Source: Xenoacremonium recifei | Taxonomy: Eukaryota; Ascomycota; Sordariomycetes; Hypocreales; Nectriaceae | Length of the DNA: 64,000 nucleotides | Assembly (NCBI GenBank): GCA_012184525.1 | Contig: WOFQ01000077.1 | Coordinates: 1 to 64,000 of the forward strand | Direction: 5' to 3' | Shown: piece by piece, positions 1 to 12,950 of the stretch | How the letters are laid out: every line of letters begins with the position of its first letter | How positions within the stretch are numbered: the first letter of the stretch is position 1 | Notes under the pieces: model-generated | Seen by the model: only the letters and a program-made list of their open reading frames with translations | Databases searched by the model: none | What the model was told of the DNA's origin: nothing | Made by a program: the position numbers and the translations under genes

Positions 1-1540
1 TTGTGTCTGTTAGTGATTTGGTGTATTTAGTGCGAGTCCCTTAACAGTGGATGCCAAGGGATGTTGATGTAAGAGGGAAGTTGAGAATTATGAAGGATGT
101 GTCTATATCTGTAACAATCTGGCTTTCCTAACTATAGGGTAGGTTTAATAGATCAAACGGTTCCTCATTAGGCAGTAAGACTATTATATTAATCCGAGCA
201 TTAATTAGTTATTATATCTAATAATATATAAATAGATAAGCAAACGAGCACAGAGTATTCGCGATATGGGCAGAAGTCATCATTCTGGCTGAGAGGAGCA
301 ATTGGGTTGGAGAATGGAGATAGGGTGCCAATGATAGCGGAGGGGGACGTCTCTTGGCGGGAATTGGCATTTCAGGTTCGAAAGGTGACGGAATAGTCTC
401 AGTGGTTGACGTAAGTATCTTTTAAATGGCTAGGTTGTAAGAGTTCTTTTTCGGTGTGCTATACAGGTTCGTAATTCACGTTTGAACTGGCGAGTATGAA
501 GCACTCTATGGACCAAATCCATTCTCTTGAATACTATGGATGCGTTAGAAGATGATTCAATGAGTACTCTGGACAATATCGGCTGGCTCAGTTGTGAACC
601 ACAAGGTCCTGGTTACTTCTTTTTTTTTTTTTTTGTTTCCTACAAATCTACGCGTCGTTGCGGAAGTCACATACGTCTTGGCAGGAACTACTGATATCCA
701 GCGCTCTGTGAAAGCTGGCATGTACCAAAAACCTGTTTCTCTCAGGGAAAGGTTCTTCCCGGTTTGCAAGGATTCTTGTTCTGAGAGGCGGACCATCGAA
801 GTGTTACCTGCCGCCACATCGCTTGAACGCAATTCTTACTGGCTCGGCCTTTCACGGGTGCTCGTGGCCATCATCGTACGCAACGGTCGTTGGACACGGT
901 GCCGACTGGCCCGACGCATCGCTTTATCTGCTGAATCGAAACCTGGGCGAAACCGTGAGACACTGCTGCGGATACAGTTTCGCATAAATCGTGCATAATC
1001 ACAGCATACCATGACTTTCCCATGCACCGATGATTTCGCGGCGGAATATTACGCGAAGGGCAAATTGGGGTCTTCGGGTGTAGGGCAGTAACACCCAAAC
1101 CATTAGGAATGCAAACGTCAACCAGTCATTCACTCGCGCAGGTGACGGGCAGTGCGTGCATAAGGCGGGATTGCTCGCACCCCGCTTCCATGACAACTCA
1201 TCGCATGGACGTGGCAGCAGCGAAATTATTGGATGAATGTCATGGCTTGACATGATGTAGTCTTGACTGCCAAAGGTCTCGTGGCTGGTTCGCTCGCATT
1301 GTCATGGCCGCCCACTTTTCGGTCTTCACCGCTTGTCAACGAGTGGGAGTTGGCGTCAGTCCGGTTGAGCTTCTCAACAGCTACAAATATCACCTTCCTC
1401 TCCCGTTGCCCTAACGGTGAGAACCCTTCATTGCTGGCAGCGGGAAGCTTCCCAGGGAATGACTTCTCTTATTGCAGTAAGTGTGCTCCTTCATTAATCG
1501 GAGACCGTCTTCTTTGCATCTGACGAGCTTGCTCGTCTAT
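1..1540. other. gene-poor AT-rich stretch
   Basis: No coding sequence is supported here. Open frames in the interval are short, overlap each other on both strands, and show no recognisable motif or intron structure. A run of 15 T lies at 620-634. The left part (about 180-240) is strongly AT-rich. Confidence 0.5.
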
Positions 1541-1542
1541 AG

Positions 1543-2070
1543 AATGACTTCCACCCAGCTCTTGGAATTATTTCCATCCATGGAATGACTTCTATCTTCA
1601 GAATTACTTTCATCCAAGGTTTCACTGCCACCCAACTCTTGGAATCACTTCCATCCATGGAATCACTTCCATCCGTGGAATCATTTCCACCTAACTCTTG
1701 GAATCACTTCCGTCTGTGGAATTACTTCCATCTTCAGAATTTCTTCTATCTATGGAAAGACTTCCACTGAATTCTTAGAATTACTTCTATCCATGGAACA
1801 ACTTCTATCTTTTGAAATTACTTCCAAGCATGGAATCAGTGCTACCTATGGGGTCATTTCCATAAACTCAGGGAATCACTTCCATCCACGGAGTCACCTC
1901 CACCTATGTCCACTCATGAAATCACGTCTACCATGGAAACGTTTCCATCATGGAGTCATCTCCACCTACGAAGTCATTTCCACGAACCCATGGAATCCTT
2001 TCCACCATGGAGTCATCTCCACACACACGGAATCACTTACATCATGGACTTACTTCCACGAAAGGACTCA
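1543..2070. repeat. degenerate minisatellite, unit about 17-18 bp
   Basis: The sequence is built from many imperfect copies of a unit close to GGAATCACTTCCATCCAT. The core pairs CTTCCA with TGGAAT, so each unit is weakly self-complementary. Roughly thirty degenerate copies can be followed, with spacing drifting between about 15 and 20 bp. Several forward frames stay open across it (for example 1793-2239), but only because the repeat is open in several frames. There is no support for a protein. Confidence 0.8.
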
Positions 2071-2442
2071 TCCATCCCCAGAGTTCTCTCTTGGAAGTGA
2101 GTTTTTCAACTCCGAAGGACTCCATGGAAGCTGCAGTGCCCCGGGCTGGCAATCGGGATTTTCCAGTGCAAGTGTTCTCGTAGAATTCAGTGAACTAGAT
2201 TTAAATTCTTGTGTAAGTTGTTCCACGCACGCACCATAATTGACTGCTTGTCCCTTCGCCACTTCTCAGTGTCAACAGATGTGCTATCTGTGAGGATATT
2301 CATGGTGACCTAATTGACATAATAAGCATTCCATAATATGGGTGTTCGGATACAGGCAAGTGTCAAGTTAAAAATAAGTTATTAATTTACTGTGAGAACT
2401 TTTTTCTTGCTCGTCAACCCTTGAGTCTAGTCCATTTTGTGG

Positions 2443-3237
2443 TCAGATACCCAGGGCAAGTAGTGATCCATTGAACATAAAGCGCCCCCAAATCCTTCCC
2501 TTCAGAGGATACGCCATATATGGGATACCCATACGAGCGCAAAGAGGCACATCCAGCCGCTCCTCGACCTCAATCAGCTTACGGACCAGCTTTGACCGTG
2601 CGATAGTCAAGTCCTCCAACACATTTAGCAGCCCTGATCGCTCACCGATATACATCGGGCCTGAGGTAAGAAAGGCGTCCTCAGCCTGGATTATCTTACA
2701 GGTGAACATAGCGAGTTTGTCTGCTCCATCCAAAAGCGCCTCCGCCAATTCTTCTGGTGTTTCCATTGCCTAGCCGACTTGCGACGAGGAGTCTCGGTGG
2801 GAAATGTCATCGTCGGTGTCGAAGATAGTTGCTTGTGCAATAATCGATGGCGCTTCAGTTTTGGGGGTTGGACACTGGTCCTGCTTGAGTAGAGTGCGAG
2901 CGTGTTCCTCGGAAAGATCATCACCATGTCACTCTGGAAGCAGCCAGACCCGTGTCCAATCCTGATATTTCAACTTGTGTCCGTCGATAGCATCTTCGGA
3001 GTGAAAGGCGATACCCTCTTCGATGAAATACCGAATGCATCTTGACACCCAAGTCTTGATTCTCGGAGGGATCAACGTGTCAAAGTCTCGCGAATGAGAG
3101 TTGCCAGCCGCATCGCGTAGATGCATGGCCATGTCGAGTTTAGGCTCGAGTTGTATTTTCGCCAAGTTGAAGCTGTTCTCGAATGATGTGTTGATCACCT
3201 GCTCTCCTGCAGGCCCCGCAGAGTCTAAAGCGAGCAT
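2443..3237 (-). pseudogene. decayed hypothetical gene with two in-frame stops
   Basis: On the minus strand one reading frame runs from an ATG at 3237 to a stop at 2443, interrupted only by a TGA near 2929 and a TAG near 2770. The intervening sequence reads as ordinary protein in that same frame: charged, mixed composition, with acidic stretches around 2790-2900. This suggests a gene of about 260 codons broken by point mutations rather than random open frames. TGA and TAG could each arise from CGA and CAG by one C-to-T change. I do not recognise the family. Introns removing both stops cannot be excluded, but I found no good GT/AG pair around either. Confidence 0.45.
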
Positions 3238-6200
3238 ACTTCGGCTTCAGCGTGATTAGGGAGGTTCCGCAGGCTTTCTACTGCTGTAAGTACTCTGCTA
3301 GACAGACTGTAGACCAATACACGTACCGTCGCGTCGTTAGTGACGCCCATTGCGGATGCCTGCCTTGAAGAAGGCTTTCTCGTAGCTCAAAGAAAAGGAT
3401 TTGTTCCTACTGGGAGCAATGGAGGTATGCGGGGTGGTATGAAGAACGGAGGGAACGAAAATCCGGGGGCGTAGCCCGACAGAAGATTCTTCGAACGCCA
3501 CAAAGAGTCACTGAAGAAGAAGGACTCGGAACAGAAGTGAAGAGAGGGAATGCAGCAAAGAGGGGGTGGAGTGGGCAAGTGGCGGAGATGGAGCACATTG
3601 TATCGCAGTCGTTTCAATTGAACTAAGTTAATATACTTGTGTTGCTGGAGTACTTTTTCATGCAGTCCCTCCTGCCTAATAAACTATATTCCCCCATGTC
3701 ATGTCCCTCGCACTTGTTGGCGCAGAAAGTGGGAATGATAAACCTCAAAACCTGTTCGACAACAGCATCCCCTGTCTTCTGAGTATCTAGCGTTCTATGC
3801 TTCTAATAACGAATAGGACTTCGGAGCAAACGCGGAAGTATGTTGGCCAGAATCTGCAGTTGCGTCTGGCGGGTTGGTGGCGACGACTTCTCGCTGACTG
3901 TCTAGACCGATACTCGCTTGGCAGTGGCTCAATTCTGGGAGATAGGCAAAATAGAAGCCACCTCGATATGGGACCTCCAAGGCCCATACATTGCTTTCAT
4001 GGGACTCCTTCCATGAACTGCGCTTTATGCCAAATGTCTATAAGAAATATCTAAAGAGAAAGGCTTTCTTGAAAGACGAGGGACTCCATGGGGAGCGGCC
4101 TTAAGGAAACAGGCCCTCCTGGTTTGACATACGTGGCGAGCTCCATGGTAAGGGTCTATTGATGCCTTGATAGAGAGGCGGCAGAATAAGCAGTAAAAAA
4201 CAAAAGCTCATTTTTGTCATATTTGCAGCAGGGGAGTATATGGATGAAGCGCGGGGCTATTGATATCTACTGCCCCTTGTCAGTCGAGCATTGATGGCAA
4301 GTGATTTCGACTCGTTACAGTAAGACGGGCCATCTCCATTGTCTCATAAATCAACAAGGCCGCGCATTCGCCATGCTTTTAGGTGTCCTTTACGATGTAG
4401 TAGCCTCTCTGGGCCTTGCATGGTTCCATGGCTTAAGTTGATCTCTTTGGGGTCCTTGTGGATTTAGCTACATGTTGACAACAATGTAGGCCTGTATCGA
4501 ATGAGTCTCGTTGTCTTCATTTGTTGTTTCTTTCTTCCCCTGAATCATATAGGATCAGCTAATAGACGGCCGCCACAGGTGCCCTGATCTCCTCTGGAAC
4601 CTTAGCCTAGGCTGATGTGTTTATAGAGTTAGAAAGAATAGAGGTAGATGGGGTTTGATTAGTGCTAGGACTTTTCTTGATATCTTATGGTAGTGTGACG
4701 GAAGGCAATGTCCTCTGCGCACCCCATCTTCGTCTCTATGGCTGACGCGATGAATTTCAACAGGTCTTCATTTCCCATTTGATCGTCATCCATGTGTGTT
4801 ATTGCCAGGATAAGAGGCCATGATCCCATTGAAGAGTTCCCATGCTTCTCAAAATTGAGGATCGCCAATGCTTCGGAACAGAGCATACCGTTTGCTAATC
4901 AGCCCCTTACAACCTGAAACTCTGCTGCAACCTGCAGACATTCTATGAAATTGGTACAGGCATTACATCCACTGGAAGTTGAATTGCCTCGGATTCCTAG
5001 ACTATAAAACCTGGTGCCCATGTGTCCTAGTAAAGTCACATGTCTATCTTCTTAGCCGAGATACCTTTACAAAGATCTCACTGATAGGCGGTAGCCCCAA
5101 AGCTCGAGTTGGCTTGGCTTTCTAAATGTCGAATGACAACAGGAGTCCATTTTGATGGCTTCAAAACCGGTAGATGTAGACATGCCTACAGGATATGATG
5201 AAGAAACTCAGTGGTTGGGTTAGTAGATATCCGTTTAACCTATTTTTTAATGCGCCCCGCCAAGATCGTGTGAAGCCTTTCGCCATGTACAAGGCCATAT
5301 TCGAAGGAAGACGAAAAGGCCTGAACCCTTCAGTCCCACCATAAATATTGGTGTTCAGCAGTTGAAATTCTGGGACACTGAGCAGTAGAATTCACGAAAT
5401 AGGTCCCCCAAGAATTGTTTCAATAGACATGAGCGCGGCGGTAATTGCCTCCGAGCGATGGGCTCTGGCCCGTACAGGGCCGTGGCAATTTATACGAACA
5501 TGTGCCTGCTTCTGCGATTTGATGGGCACATTTACTCATGAGTGAAAGAATGTGAAATAATCATAGTGTATCGGGTTATTCGGAAAGGCATTATAGAAAG
5601 CATCGGAGCACGTTCGCATCATGTTAGGCAACCCCTATATTGAGGAGTATTTGGGACAACTGTTACTGGCTCTTCCCAAATGATTCCTGATGGGGATTAC
5701 GTGCTTAAGATCCAAGAGCAAATGTATCTCACCCTGTTTCTGTTTCAATTTCCACGGCACTTCTGTGAACTACTCATCTTCATCCACAAATCCTTTGACC
5801 TAGTATTCATACATCGAGTTCCGCGCTCTTAAGAGCGTGACCAGAGTAAGCCTTGAAATCGCAAATGGGTGGGGGTTAAGTTTCTTAGGACTACGGTAAT
5901 TAGTCAGGGCCGATGAATAGTTTAGCCAAGCTATATTATTGCTTCATATGATGGCTGGCATTACGACATCTCAACGAGTACACACTATCAATGTTGCTGT
6001 GAAACTGATCCATTACTATTCACTCGTCTTAGAGTAGGTACCGAAAGATGACAGGGGGTGATAATTTCGAATTTGGGCCCCTCACGTAGAGATGATCCAT
6101 AGTATATTGCACGATCGAGCTTCTCATAGCTTTTCATCTCTCTCACTCCTATAGATTGTTCTGAGATAGTAACTCGTACCCGCACCTGGGAGCATTGCAA

Positions 6201-8711
6201 GATCCCCTGGTGCTGTCAACGGTTCCCTGCCCTTTTCTAACTTGAGTTTCCCATCGGTCTGGATTGCAAATATGTTTTTAAGGTCATAATTCAGTAGCAG
6301 TAGGATCGGCCTCGTTTTCGAGAAGAAGCAGCGAAGCAATCCAAGTACCTTGTTGTGAGTTATCGGCTTTAATAACAGCTTGGAATAGCTCCATGGTATT
6401 GGGAGTTCCTTACAGTGGCTTAGATGGCCTTAATGATCATATACCACTCTACTAAATCCTTGGTACATTCGGAGGTGTTAAAAATGGGAACAATGGAGAC
6501 CGTTACTCCCACAAAACACACTGTCAGTGCTAGCATCGAAGTACCAGGAGTGAATTACATTGGCAAGCCCATCGCAAAACTAGTGTCGATCTAATATAGC
6601 TTAAAATGTGTGATATCTAGTCTCTGCGAGACCGATTCTATTGAAATCTCATTGCAGAAGTAATCTCTGGCACGCTTCATGTATGACACGGCTCCCTCCC
6701 TACCCTTGTCTACGATGGCCTCGGGATCTTAAGACCAATCCTGAGAATTGAAGTATTCTAAGCCTCAGGGGATCAGAGTTAAAGCATTGGGTAATATTTT
6801 AACGTAAAGTGCAATGTTAATTTGTTAACCTGGTTAACCGCTCAGCATTCAAATATTGTCTCTCCCCGGGAGGACAAGAGTAGGTTCGACTGGTTATGAA
6901 GTGATAGAATCCGTAGTAGTACCACTATGCACTTGTATTATTGTGTTGTACTCTTGAGCGTGTTGGGCGTTGAATAGATTGGTAGCTTGATATAGTAAAT
7001 TAATACTGCTCCGTGCATCCATCAATGCCCTGTATCAGTATGTAAATTGAGATGGATGTTACTCCTGATCCCCGTGAGATAATGTACTCAACTACAACGT
7101 TGGTTACAGGTGGTTCTCCGCAAGTGCAATATCTATGATCATCATATATCAACGGACTGGGTATTTTGGCAGGGTAGACTGCTGGAGTATGTGAATTCGG
7201 GAATATTCTCAGGACGAACGCCTGGTACCGCAGAGTACTCAACCTGCCACTGGTGCCCTAGCCAATGATTTTCAAGGGAGAGATCATCACTTACACTCTA
7301 CATATCTCCATTTAAGTCGAAGGTGTCAAGATGTCGACGCTGTTCTGTAACTTCTGAGAGTACAGGCTATTTCCGGTGTCGCGACGGAACTGGCTGATGA
7401 AATCGGCGATTAGGAACCCTGCGGTGCCGCGCGACAAAAATCAGGTTATCGGACTGGGGGCGGATGATCGCATTCCGAAATAGAACAGTCAACAGTTGAA
7501 AGAGTTGGCGAGAACGTAACACGTTGTATTGGCTCAGTCTTTGGTCCCCTCCATTGCCAGCCCAAATCTTTCAGATGCTATGCGTGCATTTTTTCTGCAA
7601 TAGCTTCTATGTATCGGAGTCTGTACTTGGGTGGCGCTTTAGTCAAGAGCTGCGGGGAGGGACCTGCCATCGGGACCGGAGTAGGTGGACCCAAGTATCG
7701 CCGGTGTGGGGCCGTGTGCGAGAACTCCGCACGACACGGGCACATTGGGCGGGGTGGGGTCCAGGGGGTGCCCTCAACATCGTTGTGCCTACCAAGTAGC
7801 GACATAAACTCATGCTCTGCGCAAAAGATTATGCAACAGGCCCACCGCACCCCACCATTATCGATTTTTTCAAGCTGATGAATTGGCGAAGTGCCAAATA
7901 AGTGACATTCTTACTCATTGTTTGTCTTCCACGCTTGCTTATGCCTATGTTGTACTTATCAACTCCGCGTCTTCAGCCCGTTCACTGACCATGCTACCTC
8001 AAGCATTTTCCGTCCTGGATAACCTACAAGTCAATGTACGAATTCCTTGGCTACAACATACTATTGCCGTCTTATACGTTAACCTAAGCATTCGCTTGAT
8101 AGTCATGCATAGCTTTAAACCTGCGCCCCTTTCGCGGATGTTGGTCAGCATCCTTCTGAAATCACTCCGCCTGGAGCAGTTGACTCATCTGCATTTTCCA
8201 GTTCCACTATCTGAGAGTGGGCGTTTTCTTCACAACCTATCAGCAAGTTCAAACGGGGGCGCAAGCTTCATTGATATGTGTATTCACTTTCAGCGTAGCA
8301 TCATAGAATCCCGTGGGCTGTCTGAGTTCCCCTCATAAGCTTCTAACAATGGAAGCAGAAACTGCCGCAATTCCTGACATGGTGGTATTCATCGTCTTGG
8401 GCGGATAGGCCTTCTCTCAATTTCTTTTTACCACCTTCATCTGCTGACCTATGAGAGGGCTTTGAGGCTCGACAGCTAATTCTCGATGCGTTCCGAACCT
8501 ACTGCAATGGCATGAAAGTGCGGCTGGAACATTGTAACCGATGTTGCTGCGCTCCTATTACCTATTACAGCCTTTGCAAAGATTGAACTTCCTCGAAAGC
8601 AGCAGCGCATTCTCCATGATCTGCTCAACTTGTGATTACGGGACGAATTCCTCCGATTTATATATTCTGCCCTAATCAATTTCTTTTCCCCTAATCTACA
8701 TCCTCTCCCCC

Positions 8712-8742
<31 letters not shown>

Positions 8743-8757
8743 ATTCGTAAACATAAG
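3238..8757. other. long stretch without a supportable gene
   Basis: About 5.5 kb with no convincing gene. Short open frames occur (for example 4665-4886 and 6124-6339 on the minus strand, 7883-8338 on the plus strand), but none has a recognisable motif, a conserved-looking continuation across introns, or clear coding composition. A GC-richer island lies at about 7620-7790 in otherwise AT-rich DNA. The right end carries a 30-base C tract, described separately. Confidence 0.5.
8713..8742. repeat. homopolymer tract, 30 C
   Basis: An uninterrupted run of 30 C residues, preceded by a C-rich stretch with a few T. It lies just before the start of the decayed frame at 8758. Such a tract is slippage-prone and its length in the assembly should be treated as approximate. 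Confidence 0.95.
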
Positions 8758-9550
8758 ATGTTACTCAGAAGTCAGCTCAGTTGGCTTTTTCAACAGTTCA
8801 AGGCTATGCAAATAGTCCTTGTCGAGTGGGAGATCGACCTGGTCGCCAGGCTAGGTTATCCACTTGTGTCAAATGGGGTAAGCTCCATCATCTATGTCCC
8901 CCACGATACGGTGGGCCAATATCACTGACGCCTTGAAGGACTTCATCTTCCTTGTTCCCGATGATCAGCTCCTTTCAATAGCTGATCTGGCCGCTGAAGC
9001 CGGGTACCATCCAGAAAGCCATCAAACACTACCCCCAAAGTATACATGCGAATTTTGCAATCGTGGTCTTCGATATGTGATCTCGAACAACCTAGGCGAA
9101 ACGCGGGATGACATCGGACCACAAAACAGGCTTGTCCTAATCCCCATTTCTTGGACAGAGATCTCGCTTTAAGAGATTATACCTCTCAGCGCTCCCGGAA
9201 GTAGTCTCCCGTGTCTGGTCTATACGGTATCGATCTCGACTGCCTGTACTGCCTTTTTGCGTATAGCATGTCGCGAGAAGAAAAACAGCAGACTGCGAGA
9301 AGGTATGATTGGTGAGTTGTGTTGTGTGATCTGTTATAGATACTTTGACACCAGCTACGAGGGTGACTATCTTGACATCATACCAGATGACCAGCCTTGG
9401 TCAGAGAAAGAAGTCAGAGAACTAGACAACGCTGTTAGGGTTGTCGAAGGATGGAACATGAGGGAGGGTGAGGAGTGGATAAAACGGGAACTAGTACGAG
9501 CTATGAAGGGGGAAATCAATTATGACGATCTACCTTCGCAGGAAGGCTGA
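8758..9550 (+). pseudogene. disrupted hypothetical gene
   Basis: Two protein-like segments lie in one frame (8894-9172 and 9257-9550), separated by a TAA at 9170-9172. The second segment is acidic, with a run of about 50 residues rich in Glu, Asp and Trp, and looks like genuine coding sequence. A third segment starts at ATG 8758 in another frame and runs into the first near 8930. Between 9173 and 9250 the +1 frame also reads plausibly. This pattern fits a gene with at least two frame changes and possibly a stop. The first segment has the residues FLVPDDQLLS, which faintly recall fungal nucleotidyltransferase-like families, but that is only an impression. A short intron joining the segments is the alternative. 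Confidence 0.4.
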
Positions 9551-11349
9551 GTGCTATCAGTTTCTTCCTTTAAATGAGCAACAGTGCAAATTGCGATGTC
9601 TCCCAAATAAGTAGAAAGGATAGAAGAAAAGAAAGTTTACTGTCAGGGTCCGCATACAAAGATGAAGACATCAGCAGCAGACAAAGCCAGAGGTTGCAAT
9701 TCTAGAGTCATTTCCCCTGGTAGGGACCAAGTGCACCAAGACATATAGAGTAGGTGTCGCAACAATCGACCCTGGAGCGTTCAGCAAGTTATGTCGTGTG
9801 TGGAGAAAAGGTTAGAGAGGGTCTACGGAGTAGGATTTGGAGAGCGTTGTGCTGATTTTCAGTACACTGAGGGGATGGGGGTTCACGTAGTAAGGAAAGT
9901 TTCCCTCACCGCTAGGTGACGCGCGAGTGGACCAACAAGCGCGCGCAGAATCGAAGTTATGCGCAGACCCCCACGATGACAACCCCCACCAATATGGGTA
10001 CCTTCAGGGTAAGATTCTCGCGGTGTGCCGCAAGACCTCTGTTCCAGAGGTCATGTGCTCTGTGGAAGACTGGTGAAATGTCGAAAATGTACTGCGATAC
10101 AAGAGATAGAGGTCTGTTCAAATTTCAGCTATTATCAACTCGACTCATTTGAATTCTGATCAACTCGGTTTTCTGGCACCTCAAATTAAGCCAAACCGAG
10201 TTCTCATTCAGCAAAAATCTCGTCTAATGCTGACACAATCCGGGTTCCCCAAGCAGTCCTTGACTACTCAGATCGTCACTCTGAGAAGCAGCGGGTGAAG
10301 CAGAAAAAAGAAAGTAGCCGGCTGTGATAATTTGATCATGGGTCAACGCGTAGACGAGTTTGATGATTTGATGGAAGCTAGGCCTTTCAAGGAGCATTAT
10401 TTCCAATCCTACAGGTATTGATGCCACGGTAACTCAAAACCGATGAGCTGCCCATTTTGTTACGAAAATTGAACATTAAAAAATGAGGTGTAGAAGGATG
10501 TGATTTAGGTGATGGATGGGGATAGCCATCGTGTTGTCGACAAACAACAATTGAATTTTTGCACAACGCCCACTCGATGTCATTTTTCCTTCAATCATAT
10601 TTCATTTGCGAAAGCAGCTACAGTAATTACAAATTTAATCTGTGCCTTTCTTACACATGATGTTCTGGTGTTGAAGTGTTCAGCAACCCGGACAGAGTGA
10701 CGTTTACTGACCCCTCATGTCACAGAGGAGTGTGAACCTCGAACATTAGCTGCGGCAAAAACTCACTGCGTACATACCTTCTATAACACTAGCTGAGGAC
10801 GATTTGAGAGGCTGATGTCTATACTACTTACAGGAAAATATGATAACTAGTACTCCGTATATGGGCACCTATGCATATACACACTCTTTAACCCCTGTTC
10901 TCATCAATCTTATCAGTAATGCTATTCGTAATCCTTAATTATCATAGCTGATGCCTTTGCTAATTATCATCCTATAGAACCAAATGCTTTTGGACTTCAA
11001 ATTGGTTAAACTTGCTACTCATTGTCCGGTGGACGAGTTAGCTTGCTTCAGCACATGTCTATGTGGGTCCAACTGTGAACAATCTGTCTTATTACCGGTT
11101 GCAATTTCCGAGCGAGGATCGATAGGAGCGGATGATGGACTGAATGTTTCGGTCCGCGCACGCAGTCTTCGGGCACTACCACCCGAATGGCCCCTAGTCT
11201 CAACCACCGAAGACTACTGGGTGGGTATTGAAAATCACCTTCATCCACCTCGTCCTTTGCTGTTGAGCAGTTATTCTCCGGATAGATTTACCTCCCTAAC
11301 ACATGAAAATCTTTCTTTTCCTTGGATTTCCTAAATCATTATTTCCACC
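9551..11349. other. intergenic, no gene seen
   Basis: No supportable gene. Short frames at 9916-10152 and 10984-11334 overlap frames on the opposite strand and have no family features. The right end is the presumed promoter of the hydrolase that starts at 11350. Confidence 0.5.
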
Positions 11350-12950
11350 ATGGACGCAGTTTACGCCAGGATCCGTGATAATACGGTAAAGTTTGATCTT
11401 GGCGACGAAGAGGTAAGGCGAGCCGTTCCAAACCTCATCTGAGGAAGGATGTTGGAGCCCAAACTCTCCATAGCTGACGTAGTGAGTACTTAACTAGACA
11501 TGGAGAGAAACCTTTGAGCCGCTGTACAAGGAGCCCAGTGATGACATTGTCGTCGTGAAAGACCAGCAATATGGCCCGGCAGAGAGAAACCGCCTAAACA
11601 TCTTTTACTCAAGGAGGGGCAAAAGTGTCTCAAAACCAGTCCTCATGTTTGTTCATGGCGGTGGCTTCTTCTTGGGCGACAAGGACTGGAGCAAAAAGGT
11701 GAGTTACAGGGTAAATTACTAGAGAGTGCGGGAATCCGAATCGAGACACTTGTCCCTGATTGTTATTATTGTCTCTTCGGTTTTCAAATCGGGTCTCAAA
11801 TATGGTCATTCTCATGATCAACTCAATGCTGACATACTTCGCAGTGTTGGGCGAATATAGGACACTGCTTTGCAGAGCGTGGGATGGTGGTCGTAATCAT
11901 CAACCATCAATTGGTCCCCAATGTCCAGTATCCTGGCGGTGCCGACGACATTCAGCTTGCTCGTGATTGGATTCATACACATATCTCAGCCGAGGAGTTT
12001 GGCCAAGGCAATCCTGACAAAGTCGTCCTATTTGGGCATTCATCTGGAGGATCACATGTTATGTCAAACATATGCGCAGCAGGTCAGAAGAATCACATCT
12101 CCATATCACCAACTCATCCTTTTCCGATATTAGTAACACATTTCATTATACAGGAGACTCAAATAGGCCGGCCAAGGATCCTCTGTCGCCTCCAGTGGCG
12201 GGGCTTGTATTGCTAAGCGTCCCATGGTGGTCTGACCGAACGAAACCCCTTCGTCAGCGTATTATTAGACAGTACTATGGTTCTGATGCTGAGGAGGTGT
12301 GGGGCGTAAGTTCTGACTCGTCGTGCAAGGTTGCCTTCTTGCTTTTATCGGGACGCCATTGACACAGTTCTTTTTAGCCGGTTTCCGCCCTTGGACTGTT
12401 CCAAAGACTACCGGAAGAGTCTCCAATCTTGTGAGTTATACTCGGGAGATGCGTGGATAGCTTCCAGCTGACCTTGGAAACAGGGACTCCTCGAGGGTTC
12501 CAATGCTAATTGGGTCTGTCAAGTGGGAAGTGTAAGTTTAGGTTCAAAACATTGGCTCTATTATAATGATAACACTCTGTCAGTAAGGAGACGGCCGACG
12601 CAAATGTCGCATTCCTGAACGCATACCGAGAACGAAGCAAACCAAGCGGCACGCTGCCTATCTTCCAAGTATTGGACAAGCACAACCATTTGAGGTACGG
12701 CTATCAGCGCTCCTCGTTACCTAGTTCTTATAATTTTGACAAATTGGAAATCAGTAACGTTCTCTCTATCGGAACAGAGGATACGAGGTACGGCTATCAG
12801 CGCTCCTCGTTACCTAGTTCTTATAATTTTGACAAATTGGAAATCAGTAACGTTCTCTCTATCGGAACAGAGGATACTAAACAAAGCGATGCGATTTTTG
12901 AGTTTATCACCACCTGCGTGGCAAAGGACTGCCCCCAAGGTAAGATCTAG
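11350..12950 (+). CDS. alpha/beta hydrolase (esterase/lipase, HGGG type)
   Basis: Predicted serine hydrolase of the HSL/arylformamidase-like group. The spliced frame has the oxyanion-hole motif HGGGFF, the nucleophile elbow GHSSGG and, near the C-terminus, an HNH motif that supplies the likely catalytic His. There is no signal peptide, so it is probably cytosolic. My exon model is 11350-11412, 11498-11698, 11845-12082, 12154-12305, 12378-12430, 12484-12531, 12584-12694, 12755-12787 and 12848-12950; all junctions are GT-AG and keep frame. The last part contains a perfect 93-bp tandem duplication that repeats one intron and an 11-residue exon piece just after the HNH motif. The natural substrate cannot be told. 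The terminal GTAAGA at the stop could be a further donor, so the 3' end is uncertain. Confidence 0.8.
12692..12877 (+). repeat. perfect 93-bp tandem duplication containing an intron
   Basis: Positions 12692-12784 and 12785-12877 are identical. Each copy holds a 60-bp GT-AG intron (12695-12754 and 12788-12847) followed by 33 bp of exon encoding SNVLSIGTEDT. Both 93 and 60 are multiples of three and the intron has no stop, so spliced and unspliced forms both stay in frame. Confidence 0.95.

Noticed and set aside
594..998. 134-codon plus-strand frame
   Set aside because: It starts just upstream of the T run, overlaps several minus-strand frames, and has no family features.
1793..2239. 148-codon frame with repeated His/Ser/Phe peptide
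   Set aside because: It is produced by the minisatellite; other frames over the same repeat are equally open.
4665..4886. 73-codon minus-strand frame that reads like protein
   Set aside because: Composition is plausible, but no motif and no convincing exon continuation were found on either side.
6124..6339. 71-codon minus-strand frame
   Set aside because: Some protein-like character, but the flanks give no start, splice sites or family pattern.
7883..8338. 151-codon plus-strand frame
   Set aside because: Rich in Leu and Ser with no recognisable domain, no splice context and an isolated position; left as a non-coding candidate.
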